DNA of 64,000 nt. Origin: AG1 sp035559775. GTDB taxonomy: Archaea > Thermoproteota > Thermoprotei_A > Sulfolobales > AG1. A program made the translations under genes and the position numbers. Positions 15,917 to 24,834 of the stretch are shown one piece after another. The notes under the pieces are model-generated. The model made no database searches and had not been told where the DNA came from. It was given only the letters and a program-made list of their open reading frames with translations. The stretch is from the NCBI GenBank assembly GCA_035559775.1, contig DATMAU010000018.1, forward strand, positions 1-64,000, written 5' to 3'. The number at the start of each line of letters is the position of its first letter. The first letter of the stretch is position 1.

Positions 15917-16276
15917 CTACATATAGCTAGCTCCAGCAGCCTTTTTCTCCTTCAGCTTCTTGGCAAGCTCCTCTGCTATCTGCTCTATAGACTTACCCCT
16001 AACATCTATACCCTCTTTTATGGCGGCTGCAACAATAGCGTTATTAGTATCGATCTCTGTTGGAGCTGGTGCCTGGGTTTGCTGCACCTGCTGTGGTTGC
16101 TGGGTTCTCGGCGCCTCTCTCTGCGGCTGAGGCTCCTCAACGACTGCGGATGACGCTCTTCTAAACTCTCTTACAGCCTCTCCAATAGCTTTAGCGAACT
16201 GGGGTAGCTTTGTGGGACCTAGCACGAGGAGCAAGACTATGAGCCCGAGGATTAGCATTGTATCCAGCGTGGGCAT
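15917..16276 (-). CDS. tatA: Twin-arginine translocase subunit TatA
   Basis: 119 residues. One N-terminal transmembrane helix (MLILGLIVLLLVLGPTKLPQFA) with the TatA/B hinge GPTKLP is followed by an amphipathic helix (AKAIGEAVREFRRA), a Gln/Pro-rich linker and a Lys-rich C-terminus. TatA multimerises to form the pore for folded substrates. No tatC is in the window. The twin-arginine-like start of the binding protein at 33.2-34.6 kb is a possible client. Confidence 0.9.
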   Translation of the reverse strand: MPTLDTMLILGLIVLLLVLGPTKLPQFAKAIGEAVREFRRASSAVVEEPQPQREAPRTQQPQQVQQTQAPAPTEIDTNNAIVAAAIKEGIDVRGKSIEQIAEELAKKLKEKKAAGASYM

Positions 16277-16390
16277 ATAGCTATCCCAAAGATATACTTG
16301 TTAGAGAAATATATATTCTACACGGTCTACACGGCATATGTTCGTCAACGTCCCAGGATCTTGCGTCTCAGATACCTTTTACATATATGT

Positions 16391-16398
16391 ATAAAATA
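16391..16398 (+). promoter_or_regulatory. TATA box of adenine deaminase
   Basis: TATAAAAT. Transcription would begin near 16420, downstream of the first possible TTG (16407). A second A/T element at 16444-16451 (CATATAAT) could serve a leaderless start at 16470. Confidence 0.45.
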
Positions 16399-16469
16399 CT
16401 AATATTTTGGCTCAGCGATATCTTGGTATTTTTAAGCATCTTTCATATAATAACGGTAGAGGGGCTCCG

Positions 16470-18236
16470 TTGCCGGTTCTCGTCGATATTAGGCCCAAGC
16501 CTGAGGAGCTGGCGAGGGCTTCGAGATCCTCTTTAGGACTTGAACCAGCTGATCTGGTCATAACGAACGCCTCTGTGGTTGATGTATGGAGAGGAGAGGT
16601 GATTGAGCGTGTTAACATAGCTGTTAAGGGGAGGATAATAGCGTGTGTAGGCAGATGTAGAAGATCTAGAGGGATCTATACTAGAGAGGTAGACGCGCGT
16701 GGCAAAACCCTTGCGCCCGGCTTCATAGATGCCCACACCCATATAGAGAGCACACTCCTCAGACCTGCTGAGTTCTCCAAAGCTGTTCTCTCGAGAGGCA
16801 CGACCACGGTTTTCGCAGACCCGCACGAGATAGCCAATGTAGCAGGGTTAGCTGGTGTGGAGTATATGGCTAGAGAACTCAGCGGATCACCTCTCAAGGT
16901 ATTCTTACTAATACCCCCCAACGTGCCTGCAAGCCTTAGATCTCCTGATCGTGGTGGGGCTGTGATAGGGTATGGCGAGATCCTCGGCAATGTGGACAGA
17001 TTCTCTGGTGTTGGCGAGATAATGGATACGGGCTCCCTGCTTGATGGCGATAACGCTTTTCTCGAATACTCCTCAAGACTGGCTATGGGGCAGATTGTCC
17101 AGGGCCATGCTGCAGGACTAAGCGGGGAGGATCTCGATGCCTATATCTCGCTAGGGATAGGCAATGATCATGAGGTTACCTCCTGGGAAGAGCTCTCTGA
17201 GAGGCTCTCTAAGGGGATGATCCCTATTGTTAGGTATGGCTCAAGCTGGAGGGATCTAGAGAGACTCTATAGAGCTATAGATAGGTTTCCACACATAGTC
17301 CCCATAGCTACAGACGATATACACTGCCTACACATAGTCAAGGAGGGGCATATGGACAGGGCTATAAGGAGGGCTATAGAGCTCGGTGTAGATCCTGTGA
17401 AGGCTATTGCAAGTGCAACCATAGCCCCAGCGATCCTCTACGGGCTCCACAGATGGATCGGATCTATAGCCCCGGGCAGATACGCAGATCTAGTTTTGAT
17501 CAGTGATCTTGAGAGAGTCTCGGTCGAGGAGGTCTATGTAGATGGAACACCCGTAGCAAGTAACCATAAATATCTAGGGCCTGAAGATCCCACAGCCCTG
17601 TCAGAGCCCCTCATAACTAATAGCATTAAGACACCACCGAAGCTGAGAATATCTCTAGATCTGCCGGAGGGATGCAAGGAAGCTGTCGTGAGAGCCATAA
17701 GGCCCATCCACGGGACTACCCTCACGAGGGAGGAGAGGGCTAGGCTTGAGTGTGGTTCTAAAAACATTGGTGAGGGGCTTGTATATGTATCTGTTGTGAA
17801 TAGGTATGGAAGTGGGCATAGCTATACAGGGGTTGGTGTAGATATACCAATAGAGGGAGCTATAGCTTCAAGCATAGCCCACGATTCCCACAACATAATT
17901 GCTGTGGGGAGCTCTTTAGATGATGTTACAAGCGCTATCGAGGCTGTTATAAGACTCGGTGGGGGTATAGTGTTTACACACAGATCAAAAGTAGAAGCTT
18001 CCGTCGAGCTAAGGATAGCGGGGCTCATGTCGACAAAAAGCTATTATGAGGTAGCCTCAGAGCTGGGAGGGCTTTTCAGAACACTTAGAGAACACGGTGC
18101 TGGAGACCCTGAGGGGCTGTTACAAGAGATACAGCTGTTAAGCCTAACCGTGATACCGGAGATAAGGGTGACCGATAGGGGTTTATACCGCGTTCTGGAG
18201 AGAAGGATCGTGGATCTCGTGGTGGGAGTTAAATAA
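16470..18236 (+). CDS. ade: Adenine deaminase
   Basis: Amidohydrolase converting adenine to hypoxanthine and ammonia. Metal-site motifs: DAHTHIEST (residues about 90-98), FADPHEIANV, GHAAGLSGEDLDAY, GIGNDHE and IATDDIH. The C-terminal adenine-deaminase domain (GAIASSIAHDSHNIIAVGSS) is present. Length about 588 residues, normal. I chose the TTG at 16470, preceded by GAGGGG, because the frame open to 16407 would start before the predicted transcript. Hypoxanthine feeds purine salvage. Confidence 0.92.
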   Translation: MPVLVDIRPKPEELARASRSSLGLEPADLVITNASVVDVWRGEVIERVNIAVKGRIIACVGRCRRSRGIYTREVDARGKTLAPGFIDAHTHIESTLLRPAEFSKAVLSRGTTTVFADPHEIANVAGLAGVEYMARELSGSPLKVFLLIPPNVPASLRSPDRGGAVIGYGEILGNVDRFSGVGEIMDTGSLLDGDNAFLEYSSRLAMGQIVQGHAAGLSGEDLDAYISLGIGNDHEVTSWEELSERLSKGMIPIVRYGSSWRDLERLYRAIDRFPHIVPIATDDIHCLHIVKEGHMDRAIRRAIELGVDPVKAIASATIAPAILYGLHRWIGSIAPGRYADLVLISDLERVSVEEVYVDGTPVASNHKYLGPEDPTALSEPLITNSIKTPPKLRISLDLPEGCKEAVVRAIRPIHGTTLTREERARLECGSKNIGEGLVYVSVVNRYGSGHSYTGVGVDIPIEGAIASSIAHDSHNIIAVGSSLDDVTSAIEAVIRLGGGIVFTHRSKVEASVELRIAGLMSTKSYYEVASELGGLFRTLREHGAGDPEGLLQEIQLLSLTVIPEIRVTDRGLYRVLERRIVDLVVGVK

Positions 18237-18243
18237 AAAAGAT

Positions 18244-19215
18244 CTAGGTACCCTCGTTACTCGGCTTGACCTCTTCTCTCTCAACCCTGAGATCGATCTC
18301 TATCTCGCCAAGACCTATACCCCTACTCCTCCCGATCCCCAGGTATTTGGCTAGGGCTAGCGCTCTCTCCATAGCCTTCCTCGTGATCTTGTGCCTTATA
18401 TTCATAACAATATATCCCCTGAACCCTCTAGCTTTTCTAAGAACCCCTTTCTCATTCTTCCCCAGAATCACTGTCTCAGTCCAGGTTTTGTAGCCTATCA
18501 CCTCAGTTAAAGCCGTACCCATTACCGCAACCCTGTATGAGTATATATCGTCCTTATCGTTCGGCCTCGTCAGCCTAAGATCCTCTGGCACAGCTCTATT
18601 CCATAGCCTGAGGGCATGTGCAAAGATCAACCCGGGCACTGGCAGCGTTGAATGCCCGATCTTCATTTTACCATACTTATCCATGATCTTCTTCAGCGGG
18701 GGTAGAATAATCTTTGGGGATAGAATAACAGGTGTTTTAAAAGTCATAACAAGGCCTTTCGAGAGATCGAGCCTCAGCTCCCTAAGATCTATAACCTCGA
18801 TCTTGTCGAGAGTAACATTGAAAGGACCATAGCTCGTTTCAAAACCCCCTCTCCCGATGCTTAGCAGATCACCTATAACTTCCCTTGGCACCACAGCAGA
18901 TACCCTCGCCATAAGATGCTCCCCACCCCTAGCAGTCAGCAGGGTATTAACATTCCTCTTACTATGAACCCTGTATAGCCTCTCACCATCAGCTCTATAG
19001 AGGCATGAGACGAAGAAAGGCTTATAATGATCCTTTGAGGAGCTAAGAGCCCCCAAACCCTTGAGAAAACTCCCAGAATCTATTAAGTTCTTAATAACCT
19101 TAGAGCTAAGCGGGGGTAAGATCACGTCGTGAACAGGGGTCAAGCTCAAATAGATATTTACTAGAAAATCCCCAACATGCCAATCCTTCCCCGAACCCTT
19201 ACTAGAACCCTCCAT
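18244..19215 (-). CDS. cas6: CRISPR-associated endoribonuclease Cas6 (orphan)
   Basis: 323 residues. The C-terminal RAMP features GFRGYIVMNI and, near residues 290-307, the glycine-rich loop KYLGIGRSRGIGLGEIEI are the Cas6 signature. An N-terminal ferredoxin-like half (VNIYLSLTPVHDVILPP) precedes it. Cas6 cuts pre-crRNA within repeats. No array or other cas gene is in the window, so it must act in trans or be a remnant. A Csm/Cmr RAMP is the alternative, but the loop spacing favours Cas6. Confidence 0.82.
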   Translation of the reverse strand: MEGSSKGSGKDWHVGDFLVNIYLSLTPVHDVILPPLSSKVIKNLIDSGSFLKGLGALSSSKDHYKPFFVSCLYRADGERLYRVHSKRNVNTLLTARGGEHLMARVSAVVPREVIGDLLSIGRGGFETSYGPFNVTLDKIEVIDLRELRLDLSKGLVMTFKTPVILSPKIILPPLKKIMDKYGKMKIGHSTLPVPGLIFAHALRLWNRAVPEDLRLTRPNDKDDIYSYRVAVMGTALTEVIGYKTWTETVILGKNEKGVLRKARGFRGYIVMNIRHKITRKAMERALALAKYLGIGRSRGIGLGEIEIDLRVEREEVKPSNEGT

Positions 19216-19473
19216 AGCCCCTCAATAATTATTCCAAATTCCATAATATTTCGATTCCAATCTATGGCAAACCCTATAAGCTAATACCGCATATAGAGTA
19301 TAACATCCCTTAGCAGCTCTGCAATAGATGTTTAGCTACGATCCGCGCTAAAGACTATAGGTAGGTTACTAGCAACGCCTCTGGATTGTGGAGAATATTT
19401 TTAAACACAGCCAGGCCGGGTAATCTATATGGGTTCCAGCTATCTCATCAATGGTTAAACCATCTTATAGAAT

Positions 19474-19483
19474 ATTTATAAAG
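19474..19483 (+). promoter_or_regulatory. TATA box upstream of the 19.5-kb membrane protein gene
   Basis: The motif ATTTATAAA lies about 30 bp before the ATG at 19509, indicating a nearly leaderless mRNA. Nothing else is seen in the 290 bp between cas6 and this gene. Confidence 0.45.
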
Positions 19484-19508
19484 TAGGAAATCTATACATT
19501 ATACGTTG

Positions 19509-20579
19509 ATGATCGTATTGAGTACCAATACTCTCTCTGTGCTTGTGGTTGAGAGAAGCGTGGTTAGATCCCTTTTTAATAGTTTCATACCCCTCTTTTT
19601 TATCATCTTCTTTACCCTCTTTATAGTTATATTTATAGTTGCAGCTATCATTATCATAGCTCCAGACCTCGCGGCAACCTCGATCCTCGCGCTTATACTC
19701 GCACCTATACTTGCACCCCTCATAGTGTTCCTACTGCTAATTAGAAGGATGCTGATCATACGGAGGAGAAACCATGTTTTAAGAGAGTTCTCAAAGAAGC
19801 TGGAGAGCCATGGGTCAAATGCGCTTCTAGGAGAGCGTGTAGAGCTTTTCAAAGCCACCTTCGAGGGCACTGTTGAGACATTCATGGGGGGCGTAGGCAG
19901 AGGGCTTAGAAAGAGTAGGCGTGTGCGTGCCAAGGGTGTATATATGACTATAAAGAGTCTCGAGAAGATCGGTGAGGAGTATTCGGGACAGGATATCGCA
20001 GAGCTAGGGTCGGGAAACGTCATGGCTATCCTCCCATCTAATGAAGGCCTCTTCGACGGAAAGATCCTAAAGATCGCTGGGGGTGATTATGATAACATAG
20101 CGATCATACCAATAACTCCTAGGATCACCAGCCATAAGGTTATTGAAGAAAGTGTTGTGGGCGATGACGAAGCATGCAACTATGGGCTAGAGCTTGAGGG
20201 ATGCAGGATCAGAGGAAACATAACACCGCTTATCTCAAAACGAGCCAGATCGTATAGGGTTGAGATAGGGATAGGAGGGGATCTCCGTGTGAAGGGATTT
20301 AGACTCCCGCTCGAGCTTTTCTCAAAAAGGATCTATTCGGGAGAGCCGGGAACCTTTGAGGCTGAGGCTTTTATCTGTAAACCAATGATCCTTCTGGTCG
20401 ATATGGGCACAATAGATATGGAGGACATAGCTAGAAAGATAAAGAAGTTCCTCAGAATCAGGGGTCTCTTCGGACAGGGCGAGGCAACCCTTATAGGTTA
20501 TAGAGAGAATGTATACGTTCTAAAACTGGTTATAGACAGGCCCTTAGCAAGGGATCTTGTGAAAGAGATCCCAGTCTAG
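19509..20579 (+). CDS. Membrane protein of unknown function
   Basis: About 356 residues. Two long hydrophobic helices lie near the N-terminus (LFNSFIPLFFIIFFTLFIVIFIV and the Ala/Leu/Ile-rich segment up to FLLLIRR), followed by a basic RRRNH border. The rest, about 270 residues, is a soluble domain rich in beta strands with a Cys pair (DDEACNYGLELEGCRI). The soluble part probably lies in the cytoplasm, because the border after the second helix is positive. No family recognised; unlinked to its neighbours. Confidence 0.75.
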   Translation: MIVLSTNTLSVLVVERSVVRSLFNSFIPLFFIIFFTLFIVIFIVAAIIIIAPDLAATSILALILAPILAPLIVFLLLIRRMLIIRRRNHVLREFSKKLESHGSNALLGERVELFKATFEGTVETFMGGVGRGLRKSRRVRAKGVYMTIKSLEKIGEEYSGQDIAELGSGNVMAILPSNEGLFDGKILKIAGGDYDNIAIIPITPRITSHKVIEESVVGDDEACNYGLELEGCRIRGNITPLISKRARSYRVEIGIGGDLRVKGFRLPLELFSKRIYSGEPGTFEAEAFICKPMILLVDMGTIDMEDIARKIKKFLRIRGLFGQGEATLIGYRENVYVLKLVIDRPLARDLVKEIPV

Positions 20580-20621
20580 CATTGCTCCCTTGATCTTCTC
20601 CTGATATTTTTATAGATAAGG

Positions 20622-21413
20622 CTATATTGTCATAGCAGATCCGCCGCTAAGCAGTGTGAGGGATATTTCTTCAAGCCTCCTCTTTATATGTAGTAGAGCC
20701 TCGCCCAGTATTTTGTTGTTATCATAGCCCCTCAATATCTCCTCAAGCTCTTCCCTAGATCTGCTCTTCAGGATCTTTATCTCCTCTACAAGAAGAGGGA
20801 CGGCTCTGACTACATTATCTACTATCGTTATATCCGCAGCCCTCGCTGTTCTTGACAGCGGGTTGAGATCTATTGCTATCACCTTCTTACCCATCCTTTT
20901 CAGAGCCTCCGTCCTATCGCCGTCTTCTAGCGCTACTAACACCACATCCGCTACCAAGATCCCCTCCCTGCTAACAAGCCTCCTTTCACTACTAAGCCCT
21001 GGTACTCCTTCGACAACATCATCCACACCCAGAACCCTCGGTGCCCCTAGCCCTATCAGCTTCCTAGCTATCCTCTCAGCCCTATCACGAGTCCTGTAGA
21101 ACAGATTCACCTCAAGCGGTGTCCCCAGCTCTCTTGACAGCTTAATAAGATCCTCTGGAACAAGGGCTGCTGTATTGCCATTAACACTTATAACAGGCTT
21201 TCTAGCCAGTAGGAGGAGGGCTGCTGAGGCTTTTATAGCCTTTTTAGCGGGTTCTATGGTTCTCTCACCTATCAGGTAGTCGAAACACTCACCCCTCCCA
21301 TGGGCGATCAGACCCTGCGGTACAACTATCCCCTCTTTAAAACCCTCAACAAGCCTCTCCCTGATTAGGAGCGACTCCCTCCTAGGATGATCCGGAGGTA
21401 TCCATGTCTCCAA
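20622..21413 (-). CDS. 4-phosphopantoate--beta-alanine ligase (phosphopantothenate synthetase, archaeal)
   Basis: The second step of the archaeal CoA route, replacing PanC. The N-terminal signature is IPPDHPRRESLLIRERLVEG, followed by GLIAHGRGECFDYLIGERT, both diagnostic of the archaeal PPS family. VSVNGNTAALVPEDLI, IDLNPLSRTA and ITIVDNVVRA follow. The frame is open to 21473, but homologues begin just before IP.DHPR, so I place the start at the TTG at 21413. Even so it overlaps the pantoate kinase end by 32 nt. The two genes are coupled. Confidence 0.9.
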   Translation of the reverse strand: METWIPPDHPRRESLLIRERLVEGFKEGIVVPQGLIAHGRGECFDYLIGERTIEPAKKAIKASAALLLLARKPVISVNGNTAALVPEDLIKLSRELGTPLEVNLFYRTRDRAERIARKLIGLGAPRVLGVDDVVEGVPGLSSERRLVSREGILVADVVLVALEDGDRTEALKRMGKKVIAIDLNPLSRTARAADITIVDNVVRAVPLLVEEIKILKSRSREELEEILRGYDNNKILGEALLHIKRRLEEISLTLLSGGSAMTI

Positions 21414-22341
21414 AGGCTTCAAACCCCTTAGCAGCCGATCTATATGTACCAAGAACCCTTTTAACAAAACCACCTATAGATCTGGAGACCTCGTGCTCAG
21501 CACCCTCTCTATGGGCTATCACGAGGAGGGATTTCTTTGCATAGTAGCCCAGCACCTCTCCCCTCCTCACGAGAGGATCAAGGGATCTATCTATAGCATT
21601 GCCAAACTCTCCTGAGAGGAAACCCACTCCTCTAGAGAACCTGTTAGAGATCTCTAGGAACCTCTCTAAGCTAGGATCCCTCTGAAACTCCCTATAAGCC
21701 TCACTACCAACGCTAATTATCCTATCCCACATAGTGCTAAGCATATCTGGGGTAGTGATCCTCCTCTCTATAGATGCTATTGTGAAGAGCACTCTATCAA
21801 GCTCTGGATCTTTTATAGCTATAGCCTCACCATAGCCCGGTGCTCCTGGCTTTAGCCTTAGCACAAGCCCCCCACCAGTAACCATGGCTATCACATCCCC
21901 CAACCCCGTTAGTGAGAGAACCTCAGCCTTGTGGGCAAGCTTAGACGCTTCCAAAAGGTTCTCCTTTACAGAACACGCCCCAAGCCTATCCTTTACCGCC
22001 TCACAGGAAAGGGCGAGAGCTATGAAGGCGCTAACAGCTCCCCCCATTCCAAGGGGTATGGACGGTTTCACCTCAACGCCGCCCCTGAGGATAGCTTCTT
22101 TCCCAATGATCTTTGCGGACTCGATCTCAACGCAGTCACCATCGATCATAACCTTACAGTCTATCCCCAACCCCCTGCCAGAGATGCCTGGCTCAACCAA
22201 AATCCCAGCGCCAAGCGAGCCTGTCGTGAGCGGATCACCGCTCCTCACAGGAACCCAGAAACCTGTTATATGGTGCGGTGACCTATATATCGTGATAGAG
22301 ACCCTAGAGTAATAACCAGCTCGGAGAAAAAAGTTTTCCAC
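21382..22341 (-). CDS. Pantoate kinase (archaeal GHMP kinase)
   Basis: Phosphorylates pantoate for archaeal CoA synthesis. 319 residues. The substrate motif APxHITGFW appears as YRSPHHITGFWVP, followed by GSLGAGILVEPG. The GHMP ATP loop is IPLGMGGAVSAFIALAL, and LTGLGDVIAMVTGGGLVLR is the pantoate-kinase-specific segment. Directly upstream of, and overlapping, phosphopantothenate synthetase; together with panE (2.2 kb) this gives three consecutive steps in one window. Nicotinamidase lies 6 nt upstream on the same strand and may be co-transcribed. Confidence 0.9.
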   Translation of the reverse strand: MENFFLRAGYYSRVSITIYRSPHHITGFWVPVRSGDPLTTGSLGAGILVEPGISGRGLGIDCKVMIDGDCVEIESAKIIGKEAILRGGVEVKPSIPLGMGGAVSAFIALALSCEAVKDRLGACSVKENLLEASKLAHKAEVLSLTGLGDVIAMVTGGGLVLRLKPGAPGYGEAIAIKDPELDRVLFTIASIERRITTPDMLSTMWDRIISVGSEAYREFQRDPSLERFLEISNRFSRGVGFLSGEFGNAIDRSLDPLVRRGEVLGYYAKKSLLVIAHREGAEHEVSRSIGGFVKRVLGTYRSAAKGFEAFGDMDTSGSS

Positions 22342-22347
22342 AGAGTA

Positions 22348-22959
22348 TTATTGTGTGAATTCTATATAATCAACGCTCCTAACAATCCTACCCTTATAGA
22401 GGAAATCAACCTGCCTCAAAGCAGCATATAGATCGAACTGTGTCAATGCAGAGATCCCGTCTATCGGGACAACTATATCGAACCATCTTAGAGCAGCACT
22501 ACCAGCTGTGTGGAGGACACAGATGTTAGCCACAGTCCCCGTTATTATGAGCACATCTCTCCTCAATACTCTTGAGAGGAGATGCTCTAGCTGTGTTCCG
22601 TAGAATGCGTCGTACCTCAGCTTCTTAATAACTATATCGCCTTCGATGGGCTTGAGCTCGTCAACAATCTCAGCCCCCCATGTTCCTGCAACAGCGTGTT
22701 CCCCCCAGATCCTGAACTCAGGATCTTCCTTCATATGCCAGTCCTGTGTATAGATCACAGGTACCTTATGAATCCTAGCCCTGTTTATAAGCCTGGCTAT
22801 ATTCGCTATAGTTTTGGGGGCATCGGGCACGAATAGCCTCCCCCTGGGGTGGGCAAAGTCGTTCTGCATGTCAACAACTATAACTGCTGCTCTAGCAGGG
22901 TCTACTCTTATCTTCTCATGGATCGTGATCTCTGGTAGCTGGATACTCTGGGGGAGCAT
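22348..22959 (-). CDS. pncA: Nicotinamidase (isochorismatase-like cysteine hydrolase)
   Basis: 203 residues. The catalytic triad is D30 (VVDMQNDF), K113 (IKKLRYDAF) and C147 (TVANICVLHTAG). The zinc ligands typical of nicotinamidase are D73 and H75 (TQDWH) and H88. It deamidates nicotinamide to nicotinate for NAD salvage. The metal-site DWH distinguishes it from plain isochorismatases. A TATA box at about 22990-22997 lies 35 bp upstream, with a palindrome between it and the ATG. Confidence 0.85.
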   Translation of the reverse strand: MLPQSIQLPEITIHEKIRVDPARAAVIVVDMQNDFAHPRGRLFVPDAPKTIANIARLINRARIHKVPVIYTQDWHMKEDPEFRIWGEHAVAGTWGAEIVDELKPIEGDIVIKKLRYDAFYGTQLEHLLSRVLRRDVLIITGTVANICVLHTAGSAALRWFDIVVPIDGISALTQFDLYAALRQVDFLYKGRIVRSVDYIEFTQ

Positions 22960-22973
22960 GGAACCACCACGGT

Positions 22974-22998
22974 GAACATGTGTTCGTAACTTATAAAT
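22974..22998 (-). promoter_or_regulatory. pncA promoter with inverted repeat GAACA-TG-TGTTC
   Basis: A TATA element (ATTTATAAG on the minus strand, about 22990-22998) is followed, toward the gene, by the inverted repeat GAACATGTGTTC (22974-22985). It lies 15 bp before the ATG at 22959. The position over the transcription start suits a repressor. This is an inference from geometry. Confidence 0.4.
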
Positions 22999-23024
22999 TT
23001 AATAAAATCCGGCGGGGATCGAAT

Positions 23025-24044
23025 TTATATAGGTGAGAGCCTCCCCAACCTCTTCTCAAGAATACGTGGGATTGTTTTCAACACATCATCAAGGGCAGCC
23101 TTAACAGAGGCTACAGCCGCTAACCTATGACCTCCCCAGCCTCCCCTATAGATCTCTGCAAGCTCTCCTAGAACCAGTTCTCCTAACCCCGTCTCTCTAC
23201 AAACCTCTTCCGAGCATCTGGCAACGACCCTCACGAGATCATCTTTCTCTGAGAGCACTAGAGCTATATCGCACCCGGCTCCCATGAGAACCTGGGCTGA
23301 CGATGCTTCGTAAGCCCCCACATGGGTTATACATACGAGCACATTATCCCCGGATCTATATGCCGTGAGCCTCGACATCGATTTAAGCCTAGCTATCCTC
23401 TCACTAACCTCGAGAGGTCTTTTTATAAGCTTTAACGCATCCTGTATCCTTGCACCATGCATCATGAGAAACCTGGTCGCCTCAATAGCTGCGAGCGAGG
23501 CTATGGATAGCGATCTTGTGTCATAGAGTATCCCAGCCAGGATCATGTTGGCAGCATCGCTTGGACTGATCTCGATAGAGAGCTCCTCCAGCATGAGTGT
23601 GCAGAGCTCTGTTGTGGACGAGGCGTTGCCCTCTATAATTCCCCTCGCACCTAGGGATTGCTCGGGAGATATATGGTGATCTATTATATATATGTCCCTA
23701 AACACGCCGCACTCCACAGGGGATCTTGAGCATGAAGGTGTGTCAACAAGGACGAGAGCCCAGGCATCGCTATCAACCCTTTCCGGGCACTCCTCTATAT
23801 AGCCTTTGGAAACCATGTTCTGGAAGAGGGGCTTTGATATAAGGTCTAAGCCTCCCTCTGTGACGAGGCACGCTGGCTTGCCAGAGGATCTCAGGGCTAT
23901 TAGCGAGACCGAGAGTGCTGATGATATAGAATCAGGATCCGCTGATGGGTGCGACGCTACTGCTACTCTTTTTACCCTCGAGACTTCCCACAGCTCCCTC
24001 CCTAGATCTCTTAATTCTCTCCTCAGCCTCGTCAAATCCAGCAT
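23025..24044 (-). CDS. DHH-family phosphoesterase
   Basis: 339 residues. Manganese motifs of the DHH superfamily: ASHPSADPDSISSAL (motif I), VLVDTPS (II), YIIDHHISPE (III, DHH) and ASSTTELC (IV). The C-terminal DHHA1-like end is GGHRLAAVASVKAAL. Likely a nanoRNase/pAp phosphatase or RecJ-like nuclease. It overlaps the DUF3194 gene by 113 nt in another frame; only ATG 24044 or TTG 24035 are available starts before motif I, so the overlap is real. Last gene of the prefoldin beta cluster. Confidence 0.85.
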   Translation of the reverse strand: MLDLTRLRRELRDLGRELWEVSRVKRVAVASHPSADPDSISSALSVSLIALRSSGKPACLVTEGGLDLISKPLFQNMVSKGYIEECPERVDSDAWALVLVDTPSCSRSPVECGVFRDIYIIDHHISPEQSLGARGIIEGNASSTTELCTLMLEELSIEISPSDAANMILAGILYDTRSLSIASLAAIEATRFLMMHGARIQDALKLIKRPLEVSERIARLKSMSRLTAYRSGDNVLVCITHVGAYEASSAQVLMGAGCDIALVLSEKDDLVRVVARCSEEVCRETGLGELVLGELAEIYRGGWGGHRLAAVASVKAALDDVLKTIPRILEKRLGRLSPI

Positions 24045-24282
24045 CGATCACCTCATCAACTATTCTAAAAAACTTTTTATCATCGAGCGGGGCTGGTGAG
24101 AACACCTGGAGATCTATCCCAAGATCTATGCCCCCGTCCCCGGATCTTGTCACCTTTATTGCCACAACATACTGAGCCTTCTTACCAAGTTTTCTCCTGA
24201 TCTCTCTCCCTACCCTATCCTCAACAGCTATGGCTAGATCCTCTAGAGATGATCTGCTAGCCTCCCCCGCCCTTTCTCCCAT
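23932..24282 (-). CDS. DUF3194 family protein
   Basis: About 116 residues. VVAIKVTRSGDGGIDLGIDLQVFSP followed by FFRIVDEVIDAGFDEAEERI is the core of this small archaeal family, almost always encoded next to prefoldin beta, as here. The start is set at the ATG at 24282 (MGERAGEA), overlapping the end of prefoldin beta by 26 nt. The C-terminal ~37 residues are Ser/Lys-rich and arise from reading over the DHH gene, so they are probably unstructured. Function unknown; its constant neighbourhood suggests protein folding or translation. Confidence 0.8.
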   Translation of the reverse strand: MGERAGEASRSSLEDLAIAVEDRVGREIRRKLGKKAQYVVAIKVTRSGDGGIDLGIDLQVFSPAPLDDKKFFRIVDEVIDAGFDEAEERIKRSREGAVGSLEGKKSSSSVAPISGS

Positions 24283-24631
24283 AGTATCTTCCCATGATCT
24301 CGTTGACCTTTGTCTCAAGATCCCTTATCTCAGAACTTATACTCGACTCCTGCCTCTCAAGAGCCCTAAGCCTGAGCTCAAGTATATCCTTCCTATCACT
24401 CAGCTCCTTCTCAGCATCCTCCTTGCTGACCCTCACCATGAGATGCCCAGCACTCTTGAATATAAGGGCATCAGGAGCAGCACCCTTGAGAAGCTCGAGA
24501 GCCCTCTCAACCTCCTTCAGCTCAGCCTGAACAACGCCCTTCTCAGCCTGAACCTGCCCAAGCTTCGCCCTAAGCTGCTGTAGCTTCACCGCATACTGCT
24601 CAAGCTCAGGTGGGATGACCTCCGCCAACAC
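24257..24631 (-). CDS. pfdB: Prefoldin beta subunit
   Basis: 124 residues. Two long coiled-coil helices (QLRAKLGQVQAEKGVVQAEL and LELRLRALERQESSISSEI) flank a beta hairpin (APDALIFKSAGHLMVRVSKEDA) containing the conserved VG/AG..MV. Forms the hexameric chaperone with prefoldin alpha and delivers clients to the thermosome. First gene of the pfdB-DUF3194-DHH cluster. Confidence 0.93.
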   Translation of the reverse strand: MLAEVIPPELEQYAVKLQQLRAKLGQVQAEKGVVQAELKEVERALELLKGAAPDALIFKSAGHLMVRVSKEDAEKELSDRKDILELRLRALERQESSISSEIRDLETKVNEIMGRYYGRKGGGG

Positions 24632-24834
24632 ATACCCCTGTATAGTAGCATATGAACCCTTATTTTTTCATTCTACAGCAGATCGGTAGACCTCGTTGGA
24701 GACCTTTCTCGGTATTTATAGCTATATAGAGACCTTCGCATTGAATACAGCCATTGTTTTAACAAAGCTAAGGTTTATTGGTCTTGGTGTTTCTGTCAAT
24801 CGTTTCCAAGGATCTTCCAGGACAGAGTCTATTT

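Noticed and set aside
18000..19505. CRISPR array near cas6
   Set aside because: No regularly spaced direct repeats were found on either side of cas6 or elsewhere in the window.
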